The notes beneath the pieces were generated by a model. That model did no database searches. It was not told the origin of the DNA and saw only the letters and a list, made by a program, of their open reading frames with translations. Positions 47,880 through 60,862 of a stretch of 64,000 nt of DNA are shown here, in pieces. The position numbers and the translations under genes are program-made. Source of the DNA: Monarcha castaneiventris obscurior (Eukaryota; Chordata; Aves; Passeriformes; Monarchidae); NCBI GenBank assembly GCA_026261815.1, contig JAMPIT010000258.1, forward strand, positions 10,283,501-10,347,500, in the 5' to 3' direction. Position 1 is the stretch's first letter. Each line of letters opens with the position of its first letter.

Positions 47880-48260
47880 TCCACCTCCGTGCCCTGGCTG
47901 CAGAGTCGCTCGGCAGCGCTGGCCAGCTCCCTGCCGGGGCGGTTCGAGGGGGGCGGCGAGGCAGCGGGGCTGCGAGCGCGGGCTGCGGGCGGCACTGAGT
48001 CACTCAGGGCGGGAGGCACCGGGACAAAGCCGCCGCCGCTGCCGGGCGCTCGGGGCGGCCGGACTGGCTGGGCGAGTCAGGCCCGGGCGGGCAGCGCGGG
48101 CGCCGCTCGTTCGCCGCTCGGGCTGTGGGACGTGCCGGGAGGAGCAGTGCCGGTGGCCGTGGGCACCTCCCGCTGCTGGAGCCTGGGGACAGGAGGGCAG
48201 GGGCTGCCCGGGGCCGGGAGCTGGGCGGGGATGGCTCCAGTGAGCTCGGCTGTCCCACCC
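47880..48260. promoter_or_regulatory. Orphan CpG island
   Basis: A CpG-dense block (gccgccgccgctgccgggcg, gcgggcgccgctcgttcgcc) in otherwise CpG-poor DNA. An AP-1/NF-E2-like TGAGTCA (about 47995) lies at its left edge. No conserved exon is visible on either strand. It may be an unannotated promoter, for example of a non-coding RNA, or a regulatory island. Confidence 0.5.
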
Positions 48261-48544
48261 GCTGTGCTGGATGGTACCGGCCATATGGGGATGCTCAGCC
48301 TTGGGTAGAGGCCAGATCTCACACGGCCCACGGAAAATCCCTTCCTTGCCCGGAGCCACGCGCAGCTCCGTGCCGGGGGTAAGGATGCTGTTTTGAGCAG
48401 AGGGTGTAGCCGTGGCCACAGGCAGGCTCATGGAAGCCGCTTGCCACGCTGAGCCCTGCTGTGCCTTGCTGTCCCTGCAGCCTGCCCAGGGTAACTCTGG
48501 CCGTGCCACAACTCCTACCCTGGCAGCAGGACAGTTCACATGTC

Positions 48545-48640
48545 TGCTCGCTCACCCCTCCTTCTGCACATGGGGAAACTGAAGCAGAGAGCGTGGCAGA
48601 AAAGACATGTTGGGTTAAGCCACACAGAAGCTGTGGATGC
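48545..48640 (+). mobile_element. MIR SINE fragment (degraded)
   Basis: The phrase cacatggggaaactgaagca followed by gagagcgtggcagaaaagac and, further on, gttaagccacacagaagctg resembles the MIR core and its ggttaagtgacttgcc...cacacagc continuation. Confidence 0.5.
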
Positions 48641-50904
48641 TGAGCCATCAGCACTGCCCAACCCCACACACTGCAAGGGCATCCTTCGGGGAGAGCTGGA
48701 ATGTGCAGCTCAGACACTGTGGTAATGCCAGACCCATTTCAGTGTCCCCAACAGCGAGGGGACAGCCCTGGGCACATGCCCCCCAAGCCATGCTAGGCTG
48801 CGGTTCTGTGCCCTCCTGGCCACACAGGCTCTTGGCTGGGGCAGGGGAAGCACAGGCCCTCAGGCACTCGGACCTGTTCCATTTATTCCCACAACCTGTG
48901 ATTAGCATTGCTGCCAGGGTCTGTAATTACCCACAGCTCTTCCTGGCAGAAGCATGGTCCTGGTGGGGCAATCCCCCGGTAGGGAGCCAAAGGGACCCCC
49001 AGGCAAGAAGTCCCCTCTGGTACCCTGCCAGACCCAGGGGCTGCATCCCCATCGGAGGGACAGAAGGGCTTCTTCATCCCTGGCCTTTCCAGGAGCCCCT
49101 TGGCTGTGGTGTCCCACCAGCCACTGCACAGGGCACCAGGGGCAGGAGGCAAATGAAAGGGGGATCACTTGCTCAGCCCAAGGTATGGAGCAGTGGGGCT
49201 GACCAGCCCCACTGCTGAGTCAGGGTCTCCTTCCTGGCAAGTGAGGCCAGATCGAGGAGGGATAGAGCCCCTCAGTGCCCAGAGTCTGGGCCATTGAGCT
49301 CCGCTCTCCATCCCTAATGAAGCCCCTCCCATCCCTGCCATAGACATCTGGTTAATGAGCCCCGTGTTTCCTGCTGGGAAGGTGCTGGGAACCTTGTCCT
49401 TTTGCAGTTGTAACCCTTCCCAGCCCAGGCTCCTGCAGCTTGCCCTGTATCCTCTCCTGGCTGGCAACGGGAGGGTGAGGCTGCACCAGCCATAGGGACC
49501 CAGACTTCAGGGCTATTGACAAGTCTGGGTGCCCTAGCAGAGCCAGGATATGTCCAGCTTGTGTGGTCCCATCCAACCCCACAAGTATCCTGGGGAATGG
49601 CTTGGGGGAGGGCCAGGTCGGGGAGACCCAAAGGACCTTGTGGACCCCACAGCACAGTAGGGTGGAGGTGCAGGGATGAGGCTCTGGTAAGGGCCAGGCT
49701 GCACCCTTAGTGCATATCTGGGGTGCAGCTCTGCCACCGCAGCCAGCGGCAGGGGCCTGCTGTGGTGTAAGGAAGCCAGGGGCATTGCCCAGAAGGGATG
49801 GCACCAATTTACATCACTGGAGGAACCTATTCCTGAGGGTGTCAGAGCCTGGCACACCTGTGCACACGGCTGTATATCTCTGGCACACATATACAGGGAT
49901 GTGCAGATTCCCTGAAGCAGCATGTGGACAGCACCTGCGACCCATGTCCTGGCTCCAGTGCCATCAGATCAGTGTCCAGAGCAAGGGTGCTGGACATTAA
50001 GACCCAAACAAACCCACCACCTTCCTGTTGTCCCCCACGTTGTCCCACCAGAGCCTTCACTCCATGAGTGATGCTTGCCTGGGGCCAGGACAGGTAGAGC
50101 AGGATCCCTGCTCTGGCCTGTCATTTTGTCTCTGATTGGATCCCCTGCTGTTCCCCTTCATCAGGGCTGAATGAGAGCTGGCTAATGAGAGGAATGTGAT
50201 TAGCAGGGCAGGGGGCTGGCTCTGGGCACAGGAGGTTTCCCTGGGCCAGGTAATGACAGGCTTCTGTCCCCTCTGCTCCTGCCCCCAACAGAGGCAGGGG
50301 GATGAGGATGCCCCGGGCAAAGAGTGGGTACCAAAGGGCTGAACTCAGCAAGTCCTGGCTGTTCCCACTTGTCTGTAGTGTCCTGCTAAAGGGATGCCTC
50401 AGCTGCTGGAGCCTGGCTGGGGACCCAGGAGTCCTGGCTCCAGTTCAACTCCCCAGTGCCTCACCTGCAGGGACATCCCAGCACTGTCACCCCCAGGCCT
50501 GAGGATCCTGATCCAAGCTGAGTAACACATCAGGTCCTGTCTTGGGACACTACATTTCTAGTGGCCAGGGTGTACCCAGGATGGGACAGATGCCTGGACA
50601 GCAGGCTCCAACTCACTTCAGCCCTGGGCTAGAGCACCATGGGCTGCAGAGGCACACAGGGCCAGCTGCCCTCCTCCCCCCCCCCACTGGTCACCTGTGC
50701 AGGGGCCAGCATGAGCACACATCAGGCAGCACTGTTTGGGAGACACATTGGAGCCCATGGCTGCTGGGAGCCAGGAACAGGGTCTGGTTCTTGCGTGGGC
50801 TGAGCTGGGTATTGTACTTGGAAGAGGCCATGGCAGAGCAGGGTAGGACTGGCTCCCACTCCTGTGCGTGCAGAGGGTGCTCTCAGGCCCTGGGGGATGG
50901 AGGT

Positions 50905-50950
50905 GTGGGTCCCCACTTCAGCCAAGGTCACATAGCCAGTGCTGGACATA
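50905..50950 (+). mobile_element. MIR SINE fragment (short)
   Basis: The phrase agccaaggtcacatagccag matches the MIR ccaaggtcacacagctag core. Short and degraded. Confidence 0.4.
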
Positions 50951-51873
50951 CTTCAGCCCTGCTGGGGTCTTGCACCCTGTGAGACTGGAAGGATGTGGGG
51001 AACCCAGGCTGGAGGCAGGACCCTGCGGTGGGACCCTGGTGCAGGCAGCACATGGGCAGGTGCCGTGCCTGCAACCCGGCAAGCAGGAGAGTGGAGAGGC
51101 AGACGGATTGCGTGCGACAGGCTGGGGATAATTCACTGCTCCTGAGGAGAGAAATCTTCCACCTGGAAAGGAATCTGCCCCCCTCCGCCCTCAGCCCAGG
51201 AGGCTGCAGGGCCCAGAGGGGTAGGGAGGGGTGTGCAGGTGGGCTGTTGCACTGTGAGCCTGCACAGGCAGGGCAGGCAGCACCCCTCACCAGGCAGGGC
51301 ACCTGCAGTGCTGCTGTATCTGCATGGGTCCCCTCTGCCCCACAGACACGAGTCCTGACTCTCTGGTGGGATGCTGGGAAGGAAGCTGAGGTTGGTGCCA
51401 GCTGCTCACCCACCCTGCAGCTGAACATGCACACCCACCACAGCCAGCATTGCTCCTATGCTGGGTGCATGTGCTGGAATGAGCCAGAGGGTGCTTCCCG
51501 ACCCCACCAGCTACTGGCCACCAACAGCCTGGAACCAGCAGTTCCCGTCCTGGCATACGGGTCGGGGCATGATCCTGGTGGGGTGCTTAGAGGCCCCAGC
51601 AAGGTGCAGTACATGCACTACTTTGGAAAAAGGCTGTGCCAGGCAGAGCTGAGAGGGCTGGGAGCCAGAGCGGCTGGAGGGCTCATGGGGAGGGTATGGC
51701 CTGCGTGCCCCAGCCCATCACTGCTGTGCTAGGGAAGCCGGCTGCATGGCAGGCCCTGGCATGAAGCAGCGTCTTTGCTGAACGCCTCTCGTGTCTTAGC
51801 ATCTCCCAGGAGAGGCAGCGTGTTCCTCTACGGGTGTCCTGGCCTCCAGACTGCTGAGTGCACACTCAGCACA

Positions 51874-51876
<3 letters not shown>

Positions 51877-51906
<30 letters not shown>
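51877..51906. repeat. (GT)15 dinucleotide microsatellite
   Basis: Perfect GT units from 51877 to 51906, flanked by acacac on the left and acacatat on the right. Probably polymorphic. Confidence 0.95.
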
Positions 51907-51908
<2 letters not shown>

Positions 51909-54449
51909 ACATATGTCTGAGCATGAGCACACTGGCTGTGCACGTGACACATCTTCAGTCAGGGCTAATTAGGTAGTGAGCTGATCAGCAAACGACCCTG
52001 AAAGCATTGGCTTTCTGGGGACAGCAAAGGAGACAAATGAGGATCAGTGAAGACACAGGTTCTCCCACAGTGTCCCTCTCAGCCACACCTGAGCCACAAG
52101 CAGCCTCACACCAGGGTCTTCTCAGGAAGGATTGTCCCCACCTTCAGCCAGGTACATCCATCCCTGTTGTCCTTGTCCCAGCTCCCTGCCTCGCTGGGAA
52201 ATAGGCTGAGATGATAAGGACAACATGCCAGCAAGGATGCTGGAGCAGGCTGCTAGTACGGGGAAGGTTGGGAACCCATGAAGGTGGCTTTGGCTCCCCA
52301 GGGTGGACAGACACACCAGGGGGACACAGGGACACCCTGTTGAGCTGAGGGCACAGGTGGCCATGCCAGGCACTCCACCTGCAGTGGGCAGGACTGCAGC
52401 AGTGTGAGCGGCCCTGTGCCCGGCACTGTCACACTCCCCGGCCGGTCCCTGTGTCGCCTCGCCGTCCTGTCCCACACAAACATTCCCTCACTCCCGGCCA
52501 TGGTAAATATTGTTGCAGGGCAAACAGTGAATCAGCCCTCTTTGTTCGAGTGCTGCTGGCAGCCCCATCTTGTTCGACTGCTGTTTAATGGCCCTCCAGT
52601 TGTGTACCCTGGAGGTACTCATTAACCTTGGGCTGCAGATGGTGAGGAGGATGGATCTGAGCTAGCCAGGAATGCTTTAACAGTGCTGGGGACCAGCTCT
52701 GGGCAAATTCTGATGACCTTTTACCAGGAGCGGATGTGCCAGAGGTTTCCCCTCACACCTCTGCAAGGTGCGGCCAACCTGCTGACAGCTCAGCAGGCTG
52801 AGGCTCTTATCACAACCCATGAGTTCTATTCTATTTTCTTTCCTGATTCTCCTCCCCATGCCGCTGGTGGAGGAGCGGGAAGGGAAATTTAATGAGCAGT
52901 TGTGTGGTACTTAGTTGCTAGCTGGGATTAAACCTTGACACCACCCCACGGTACAGGACGATGGGGCTTGACTTGAGCAGCATCGCCTTCAAAGCATCCC
53001 TCTTCAGCTCAGTCCATGCTCCTGGCACAGCCATGGGGTGCAGAGAAGCTGCTGGCTCTTGTAGAGGGATGCTCCAGCCCCTGTGTGCAACAGGAGGGTT
53101 TCAGAGGCCTCATGATGGGAGCTGTGGGTAGGAGGGCTGTGCAGCACAGCTTGGGCTGGTTGGTGAGCACCATGGAAGTGAACAGCGGGACATCCTCAGA
53201 CGTGCAGGATGCAGGACAGGGGCTGGAAATGGGTAGACCAGGAACAACTAGGAGAAACATGGGTGCTGAGCCCATGGCAGCCTTCTGCCACTGCTGAGGG
53301 GCTGCTCCTGCCACTCTGCCTGGTCCTCACCTCCCATTCATGTGTTCCTGGCTCCCCCACAACACCTTGAACTCCACCCCACATTGTAGTCCGGTTTCTT
53401 CACCCATTTTTGTCCAGGCCTCACCTCTAATGGTGGCAGTGGCTCTTGACCCACGGTGGTCCCATGGTGGTCAGTCCCCAAGGGGCAGAATCAGCACAGC
53501 CCAGGGACACTCTGCTGGAGCTAGGCCCAGGATGCCTCAGGGTCCCCAGGGCTCCAGCACTGGTGGCACAGGTCCTTACAGTGGTCCCCACACCAACGAC
53601 AGCAGGTGCCAGGATGCCAGCCCTAGCCCTCTCTGTCCCCACACAAACCTGTTCCCAAGGCTCCAGGAAAACAGGGCAGGTGGCAGGTGACAGCACAGGG
53701 CCTGGGGCCATCCCCACTCCCACCAGCAAACTGCAGGAGTCAGCATCTTCGGAGGAGCAAGTGCCTGTTGGATCTTTACTGCTGAGGCCTGGTGAGATCA
53801 GAGCAGGGCCATGGTGTGGGGCAGGACCCTGTGCCCGTGTCCCTGCAGGGCTGTGCAGGACCCAGCTCTGCTGCTGGCAGAGGGGACAGCCTGGGGAGGA
53901 CCACAGAGACTGTGCAGGGTGCCCGGCATGTTGGATCGGGGCTGCCAGGAAAGCCCTGATAAACATCTAGCCTGTTTATTTATGACCGAGGATATTTATA
54001 CCGCAAAGTCCTTTAAATTTAGCTGGGGACACACCCAGGCACCATCCAGTGCTGACGGCCGTGGGGAGCTCCTGGTGCAGTCTGAGCTGCCACACCAACT
54101 CAGGCAGTGGCTACACCAGCGGCACCAGATGTGACCCAGAACCATCACCCCCAGGACTGACCCCACTGTGGGGGGCACAGGAGGCACAGGAGCTCGGCTG
54201 TGGGGATAGCAGCACTTCTCATGAAGACAGGGTGAGGCCACACCCCAGAGGGACAGCGTTCCCAAGGGTTATGGCACAGGCTCTGTGCCCACGCAGTGAG
54301 GACCCCAGTGCCACCAGGGCAGGTCCATATCTCTTCTGACACAAACTGGCACCTTCCTATCCCTGTGGTCAGCGCCACGTGAGCCTGATTGTGGGGTCAG
54401 AAACAATCCTAGGGCTACATCCCGAGATTACAGCCCGGAGCTCAGCCGG

Positions 54450-54660
54450 GTGGGCTTGGAGCAGCCCGGGGCCGTGGGGCACGCTGTGCCACCCCGACTC
54501 AGCCGGCTGCGCCGCTGCGCTCCGGTCCCTCCGGTGAGGGCCGTGCGAGCATCCCCGCCGCCGCGGTGTCTGCCTCCCTCTGCCGGCAGCGGCACGCCCG
54601 GCGCTCCCCGCTGCTCTCCCGGCTGGCGGACCCCCGGGGTTTGCGATCCCTCAGCCCCGA
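54450..54660. promoter_or_regulatory. Minor CpG-rich patch
   Basis: About 200 bases of CpG-dense sequence (ccggctgcgccgctgcgctc, ccgccgccgcggtgtctgcc). No exon recognised; it could be a small promoter or a weakly methylated enhancer. Confidence 0.35.
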
Positions 54661-56027
54661 GGCAGCACTGTCCCCTGCCAGCTAGGCCCGCTGCCCCCTT
54701 CTTCCCCTTCCCCCAGCTTTGGGGGAAATGCGGCATTTTGCTCCCACAGCTTCCGGCTGCTCCATGTGTCGCTCTGTCCTCGCTGCTACGAGCGTCGTCT
54801 GGAGAGGTTTGGCATTTCTCCTGCCCTGCAGTGAAGCACAGAGCAGCGTCCAGGCACCCACAGACCTGGCTGTCCCATGTGGACCCTTTGTGCTGTGCCA
54901 TGGACACTCAGCTGAGCACCCTCTAGCACTTGCAGCCCTGTGCTGTGTGGACGTGCCACCGTGCTCATCTTACCAGACTCCTTGCTGGTCTGCCCCGTGC
55001 CTTTAACAAGTTAATTCCTTGTCTTGGAAAGGGACTCAATAGTTTCGGACAGGCGAGGTCGAGTTTACATGAGGCAAAGGCAACGTGCATTAGGATCCCT
55101 ACCCACTCAGTCTTTGTTAATTAGATCCCATCTCAAACTCTGCTGTTTCTCCAGGACAAATGCGATGCCCACCAGCCTGTGATTGTCCTTGACAGCTAAG
55201 ACAGCCAGCCCTGTATCTTTCCATAAATGTGCTGCACTTCATTCTACTCTGACACCAAGCCTTTCACCTCCAGCTTGTCCTAAAATCCCTGCCTCACAGA
55301 TCAAAAGAAGTCGTAAACGACTCCGTCTCCGAGCAGTGGGAGCTTAGAGCTGGCCAGCCTGAACAGTGCCTGCCTGCCCATCTCTCCAGCAACTCATCCC
55401 CAGCCATGGAGACCATGTACCCGGCTGATCCCCAGGCCTGGGCCATCCTTCTCAATCTTTTCCAGCTGTCCCCTCTGTCCCCTGCTTCCCTTACTGCTGC
55501 CAAGTCACATTAACAGCTGCAAAGCTCCACGGTGGAGCTTGCTGGGGTGAGCATCCCTAGGACAGGCAGCTCTGCATGGCAGAGCCTGGCCTTGCCCGGA
55601 GGCTGCCTATCCCTGTCTTCAGACATTCCAGAGCTTGTTTTCAGACTTGGGGACACTCTCAGCAGGGATATCTGGATTTTATCTGCTGTGATATCTGATT
55701 TTATCTGCTCTCCCCCGCTCCAGCTCTACACGTGGAGCTCCTGCAAGCTCTCCACAGGGAGACACCGAGCCATTGTGGTTATAGGGGTGATGGGTGCTCG
55801 GCAGCGCCGGCACATACCAGGCATGGGACACCCCAGAGGGAGACAACCCTTGTAACTTGTACCCACAGGGCTACGGGACCCAAACCGGGCTGTGCCCACC
55901 GCCTGTGGGGGACAGTATCCCTGAGGGAGCCGTAGGAGCCAGGCAGGACCGGGGACCCGCTGCTTTGCCGGCGGCTGCAGTGAGCAGCAGCTGTCCGCAG
56001 AGGGAGCGCGGCTCCTTCCCGGCCCCG

Positions 56028-56047
56028 CTCCTCCTCCTCCTCCTCCT
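56028..56047. repeat. (CTC)n trinucleotide repeat
   Basis: Six to seven CTC units with a following CTTCTG. Simple repeat. Confidence 0.8.
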
Positions 56048-59000
56048 TCTGCCAGCAGCTCCCCTTCGGGCCCCGGCGCCTCTGCCCCTGAGTGTGAGTG
56101 CTCAGCATCTCCAGGTCCCTGGAGGAACCCAGGTCCGGGTTCCTCTGCACAGAACGGGGCGAGCTGCGGGACAGGAGGGCAGAGAGGTGACCCTCACTGA
56201 GCGAGGTTGGGCCCCACCTGAGCTCTGTCCATGCAGCATGGCTGCCTCCATCTCTCTGGATATGTGCTGGGGAGATCCCCCCGGTGGCTTAGGGGGTCCC
56301 CAGCATTCAGGTCTGGACCTGCCTGCTGGCAGCAGCCATAGAACTTGCTCATCTCTGCTGGCACCAGGAATTCTATTTAAAATTACGTGCCCCGGGGTCC
56401 ATGGGCTTCAACCATGGAGCCCTCTAGCAGCCCCCTCCCACTCTGGGACTTCTACTCCTAATGCACTTGGTGTCCTTTTTGCACCAGAAGGTGCTGGACT
56501 GCCATGAATCCAGTGAGAAAGGCACTCAGATTCTTTAAGTGACATTTAAAATGCCATTTAATAGAGCTCACACTACAAAGTGACTACTATAGATAATCTT
56601 AGATCCCCTGACAGGAATCCTGAGTGGCCTGGCATTGAACAGACCTCCAGTCCACACACAGCACTCCATGCAGGCGCTGTTGCTAGAAAGGGTTATTCCA
56701 GTTTAGTCATTTGAGCTATTACAGAATTTCCTTAGAAGAAAACAGCTCTATTCAGTAATTTACAGCCAAAAAGAAAGATTCTGATATGAGAACTTCTTGC
56801 TGCTGTTTCAGATCAAGGTGCGGATATGCACGTGGCAGGTACCAGGTAGGAGCTCCCTGCAGACACCTCTGTTACAGCCTGGTTTCTAACCTGGATGAGC
56901 TTAGCCCGGAGCCAAGGGAGCCCACAGCATAGGTCTGGGCCTGCACAGGCTTGCTGGTACATGGGTCACTAACTCCTCCTGCCCAGGACCACAGCAGCAC
57001 CCTGGCTGTAGCCTGTCAGAGCTGCAGGGGGATGGGCTGTTTCCTAGGGCTCCTGCCCAACGATGTCATAGTGTGTCCCTCCTCCATGGGGATGCTTGGC
57101 TGATTTCCCCCGAACGGAATTTCAGCAGGAGTCAGAGGATGGGTGAGGAGAAAGGTCATGCACTTGCCCCAAAGGGAACTGAAACCTCTGTGTCATTCAG
57201 GGTGGAGGACTGCAGGGTAAGCTGCATGGACAGTACCTCATCCTCCTCACTGCCCCTGAGGATGCAAAGGCCTTGGGGCCTCTATCCAGGGACTTGCACA
57301 TGTCAAATGTCATATGGGGGCAAGTACTGGCTGCTGCTTTGCCAGGTTGCAGCAGCCATTGTCCCTTGTCCCTCAACCCGTTCTCTGTGGGAGTGCCACC
57401 ACCCCAGGGACGCTGCCCAGCCCAGCCTCAACAGCCAGGTGTGATTTATGCCTGGGTCCCTGCCTGCCCACCACTCCCTAGGGACACAGCACCAGCCCCG
57501 GGCAGGGCAGCAATGCCACCCCCTTTTGCCAGGACCCAAGAGCCAGCTGGCCAGGCCGGGGAGAGGAAGGTTCCTGAGGCAAAAGGGGAACGGGGTGGGG
57601 AAGGGGATGGGGGTTGGGAGATGGGGGGTTGTGCATCCTGCAGCATGTGGCTGGCTGCCAAGTTGCAACAGGAGCTGGGAGCATTTCTGCAAGCCCTGCT
57701 GAAGCTCCGGACACCAGCTATCCCTGTCTGGGGGGCAAAGGAGGGCTTGCCAAGGCCCAGGGCTGCAGCCACACACCCTCCCCAGGCAGAGTGCCCAAGG
57801 GTGCACGGGGGCATGGCAGGGAGACAGGCCCTGTGGTGATGCTTGTCCCAGCTCAGGGTGCTCTGCAGCCCGTGGGTGGCAGGCTGAGCATTACAGTGAT
57901 CGCTTCCAGCTGCTCCAGGTCCGTGGGGCGCTGTCATGGGATAGCTCCCAGCAGCCAGGCAGCGGGGGACAAGGGACAGCTATTTTGGGCAGCCCAAGGC
58001 ACCCCAGCTGTCATGCTCTCTGCAGCACAGTGCACTAGGGCAGGGACCTGGGTGCTGCTCTCCTCAGCATTATGAGACGTGGACGTGCTTCCCACAAGGG
58101 TCCCAGCACCCTGTTGCCCCCCACACCTGGGGGAGAGCCACATTCCAGGGCTGAGGCAGCCCAGGGCAGGGCTGACCTGGGTGATGCCAAACCCATCCAG
58201 ATGGCTCTGTGCCTCCCAGACAGGTGTGACCAGGGCAGAGGGAGGAACAACAGCCTCAGGACCTGAAGCCAAAGTATGAGCTCCCAGCAGTGAAATCCTT
58301 GTCTGTATTCAGGACTGTCCCCTCCAGCCACACGTAACCGTGGTGTTAAACACAAGCCCTGTGTTGTGAGCTGGGTGCTGTGTGTGCCGCCAAAGAAAGC
58401 TGCAGGGAAGGCACAATGGGGCAGTGTAGGGGCCCGGCTTCAACCCCTGTGGCTGCTGTCCCCTGGGCATCCACACCCATCTTGCTGCCCATCCAAGCCA
58501 GAGCTTCCCCCAGGCTGTCTGGATACTCCGTGAGGGAATTTTCCCAGGTCATTAGCAGGCACGCAGGCACGGGAGTGGAAAGTCCCCAGGAGCCGTCGCT
58601 GCTGGGGATGCAGCTGCCTGTGACCAGGAGCAATGATGCCTGTGGCATTTCCTCCCGATGTCACTTGCCTGTCCTGGCACTCGCCCAGGCTGTGGGCACT
58701 TAGGGGAAGCCTGGAGCTGGAGAGGGTGTGAGCTGCTGGTAAAGCCTGGGGCAGGGCTGGGGGAAGGGCAGCCCTTGGCACAGCAAGGACAGGGGTCCCA
58801 GGATGCAGAGGGGTGCCAGAGCAGGAGCATGGCACTGCCCTCATAGCTTTGCAAACACGCCAGATATATGCTGGAGAGCAAGGCAGCTCTCACGAAGTAG
58901 CTTCAAATTGCTGGCAAATCAGGGATAATTTTGGGGGCTTTCCAAGAGCTTTGATACCATCATGGGTGCTTTGGGGCAGAAGACATGCTGTCATAGAATG

Positions 59001-60778
59001 GTTCAGTTCCCCACGAGTCAGGCAGGATGGAGATGACATGGCGGAGAGAAAAGAAAGATGGGAAAGCTGAGAGGACAAAACATGAGCTGGTGGCTCTTCT
59101 GTGGCACTTCTGCTGCTCCTCTTGCAGCACCCTTCCTGATAATCCAGGGTCAGGTGGGAAATCCCCAGACTGGGCACAGCCAGCCCATTCCTCCCATCCT
59201 GAAGGCAGAGGTTGTTTCCCACCAGCTCACTCCCTTTCCAGGCTTCAGTGCCCAGGTGGGAAGTTGGGGGACTGGGATGAGGGCTGCTCCAGAGTGTGTG
59301 GTCTCCCAGTCTCTGCAGCTCCTCAGGCAGCCTGATGCCCTTCGAGGCTGACCTGCAGCCTGGGGAGCTGTAAGCTGCCTCCAAGAAGATAGTTTAAAAG
59401 AAAACTGGTTGATTTTGGTGATGTACTATCATACCAAAGTTCAGCAACTTTAACCTTTTCCTGCCTCCTCCTACCCCAGGATACACACAAGCACTGGAGC
59501 TGTCATTCCATGTGGGGTGGGTAAGGAGCCCCCAGTTCTGCATGCATCCCACCGCAGGGAGACCTCAAGGCCAGGTCCAGATCCAGACCCAGCAGTCCTG
59601 GGGCTCACAGTGCTCAGGAGGTGCTTGGGACACAGCCCCAGGGTCTGTCTGGGGAGGTGGAGAGCCAGCCTCCATGTCAGGCACACAGCAGGGACAGCAT
59701 TGAATCCTGCTGCATTTGATGCACACCTGAACTCAAGGACAAGCTCTGGACCACAGCAGGGCTTCAACCACTTGGGGATTACCACAGGCCCGTGCTGCAG
59801 GCCTGGTGCGTGGGAAGTCTTCAGAGATCGCTGGTGTTTCAACCAGCCCATCCCTCTCGCAGGTGCTGGGAGCTGGCATTTCCTCCCCACCCTTCACCCC
59901 TCTGGATCCCTGCCCGCATTTGCCCATGGTTTCCCAGGCAACAGCACCCGTGGAGATAGGAGAGGAGAGGCTGTGCTGCCTAGGCAGTGGTGCCACCCCC
60001 ATGTTGACCCATGTCCCCCACGGAGATGGCACTGACGCCAGGAGGTCGCTGCACCTGCCCGCAGAGGCGGAAGCTTCCAGCCCCACAGATTTGAATGGCA
60101 CTGGGGTAAAAGTGCTGTGGCATCAGCCCCACCACCGTGCGAGGATTTGGGGGACAGTGTGACACCTGCCAGCCTAGGGGAGAGATAGTGAGGAAGGAAA
60201 GGGACAAGTGCTCCAAGATGGGGAATGGGGGCATGATTGCTACCAGATGGGGAGAGAGGGCTGAAGGGGCACAAGTACAGGCTGGAGCATCTCTCCTAAG
60301 CCCCTTTGGTATTGCAGCCTCCCACCCCACAGATCACATTTGGCCTCTGCTCCTGCTGCGCCTCTGGGCGCCAAGAGAGCCCAGGAAAGTCCTGACTGGT
60401 GTGGTAGGGCCATGACCAAAATTATGGGTGCACAAAGCAGCTAGGCTCCTGGGAAGGAGGTGTTTGCACCCAGGTGTAGGGTGCTAAAAGATGCTGCAGC
60501 ATCTCAGAGGTTGCAGGGGGGAAGGAGCAGCCCCTCGCTGACCCACTTGTGGCTGCAGGGCCCCTTCTCCTCTTCCCCCATGTTGAGAGTACAGAGGAGA
60601 TGCATAGGAAGTGAGAGATCCTAAGAAGGGTGTTTGAAAGCACAAGTTTCGTCAATGGAAATCCATCCCTCGAGGACCAAGTCTGCAACTCCACAGCCGG
60701 CAGCTCCTCTCCCAAGCCCATATCCTGGGGCAGGGGTGAGGGTTGCAGCCGAGTTCTGGCTCTGACACAAGACACTGG

Positions 60779-60862
60779 GTGTGGAATGCTGGGTTCAGGA
60801 AGCCAGGTATGGGATGCTGGATTCAGGTTCTGGGTGCCGGATTTGGGCTGCAGGGTGTAGTG
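60779..60862 (+). repeat. Degenerate tandem repeat, unit about 20-28 bases
   Basis: Successive copies read gtggaatgctgggttcagg, tgggatgctggattcagg and gggtgccggatttggg. Only about three units, diverged. Confidence 0.5.

Larger units (their letters stand above)
41241..47880. other. GC-rich region without recognised genes, 41.2-47.9 kb
   Basis: No coding exon recognised. It includes a 12-G run (43807-43818), a 17-A run (44040-44056) inside an AT-rich block with homeodomain-like TTAAT/ATTA sites (43.93-44.13 kb), and a TG-rich alternating tract (46.93-47.54 kb). Confidence 0.55.

Noticed and set aside
47454..48308. 284-codon plus-strand frame over the orphan CpG island
   Set aside because: Begins in the TG-rich tract and becomes Gly/Ala/Arg-rich in the island; no domain.
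53400..53960. Overlapping 170-180-codon frames on both strands
   Set aside because: Both are low-stop artefacts of GC-rich DNA with no protein signature.
58991..59008. tcatagaatggttcagtt as a CR1 3' end
   Set aside because: Only about 17 bases resemble CR1 and the following sequence does not continue the match.
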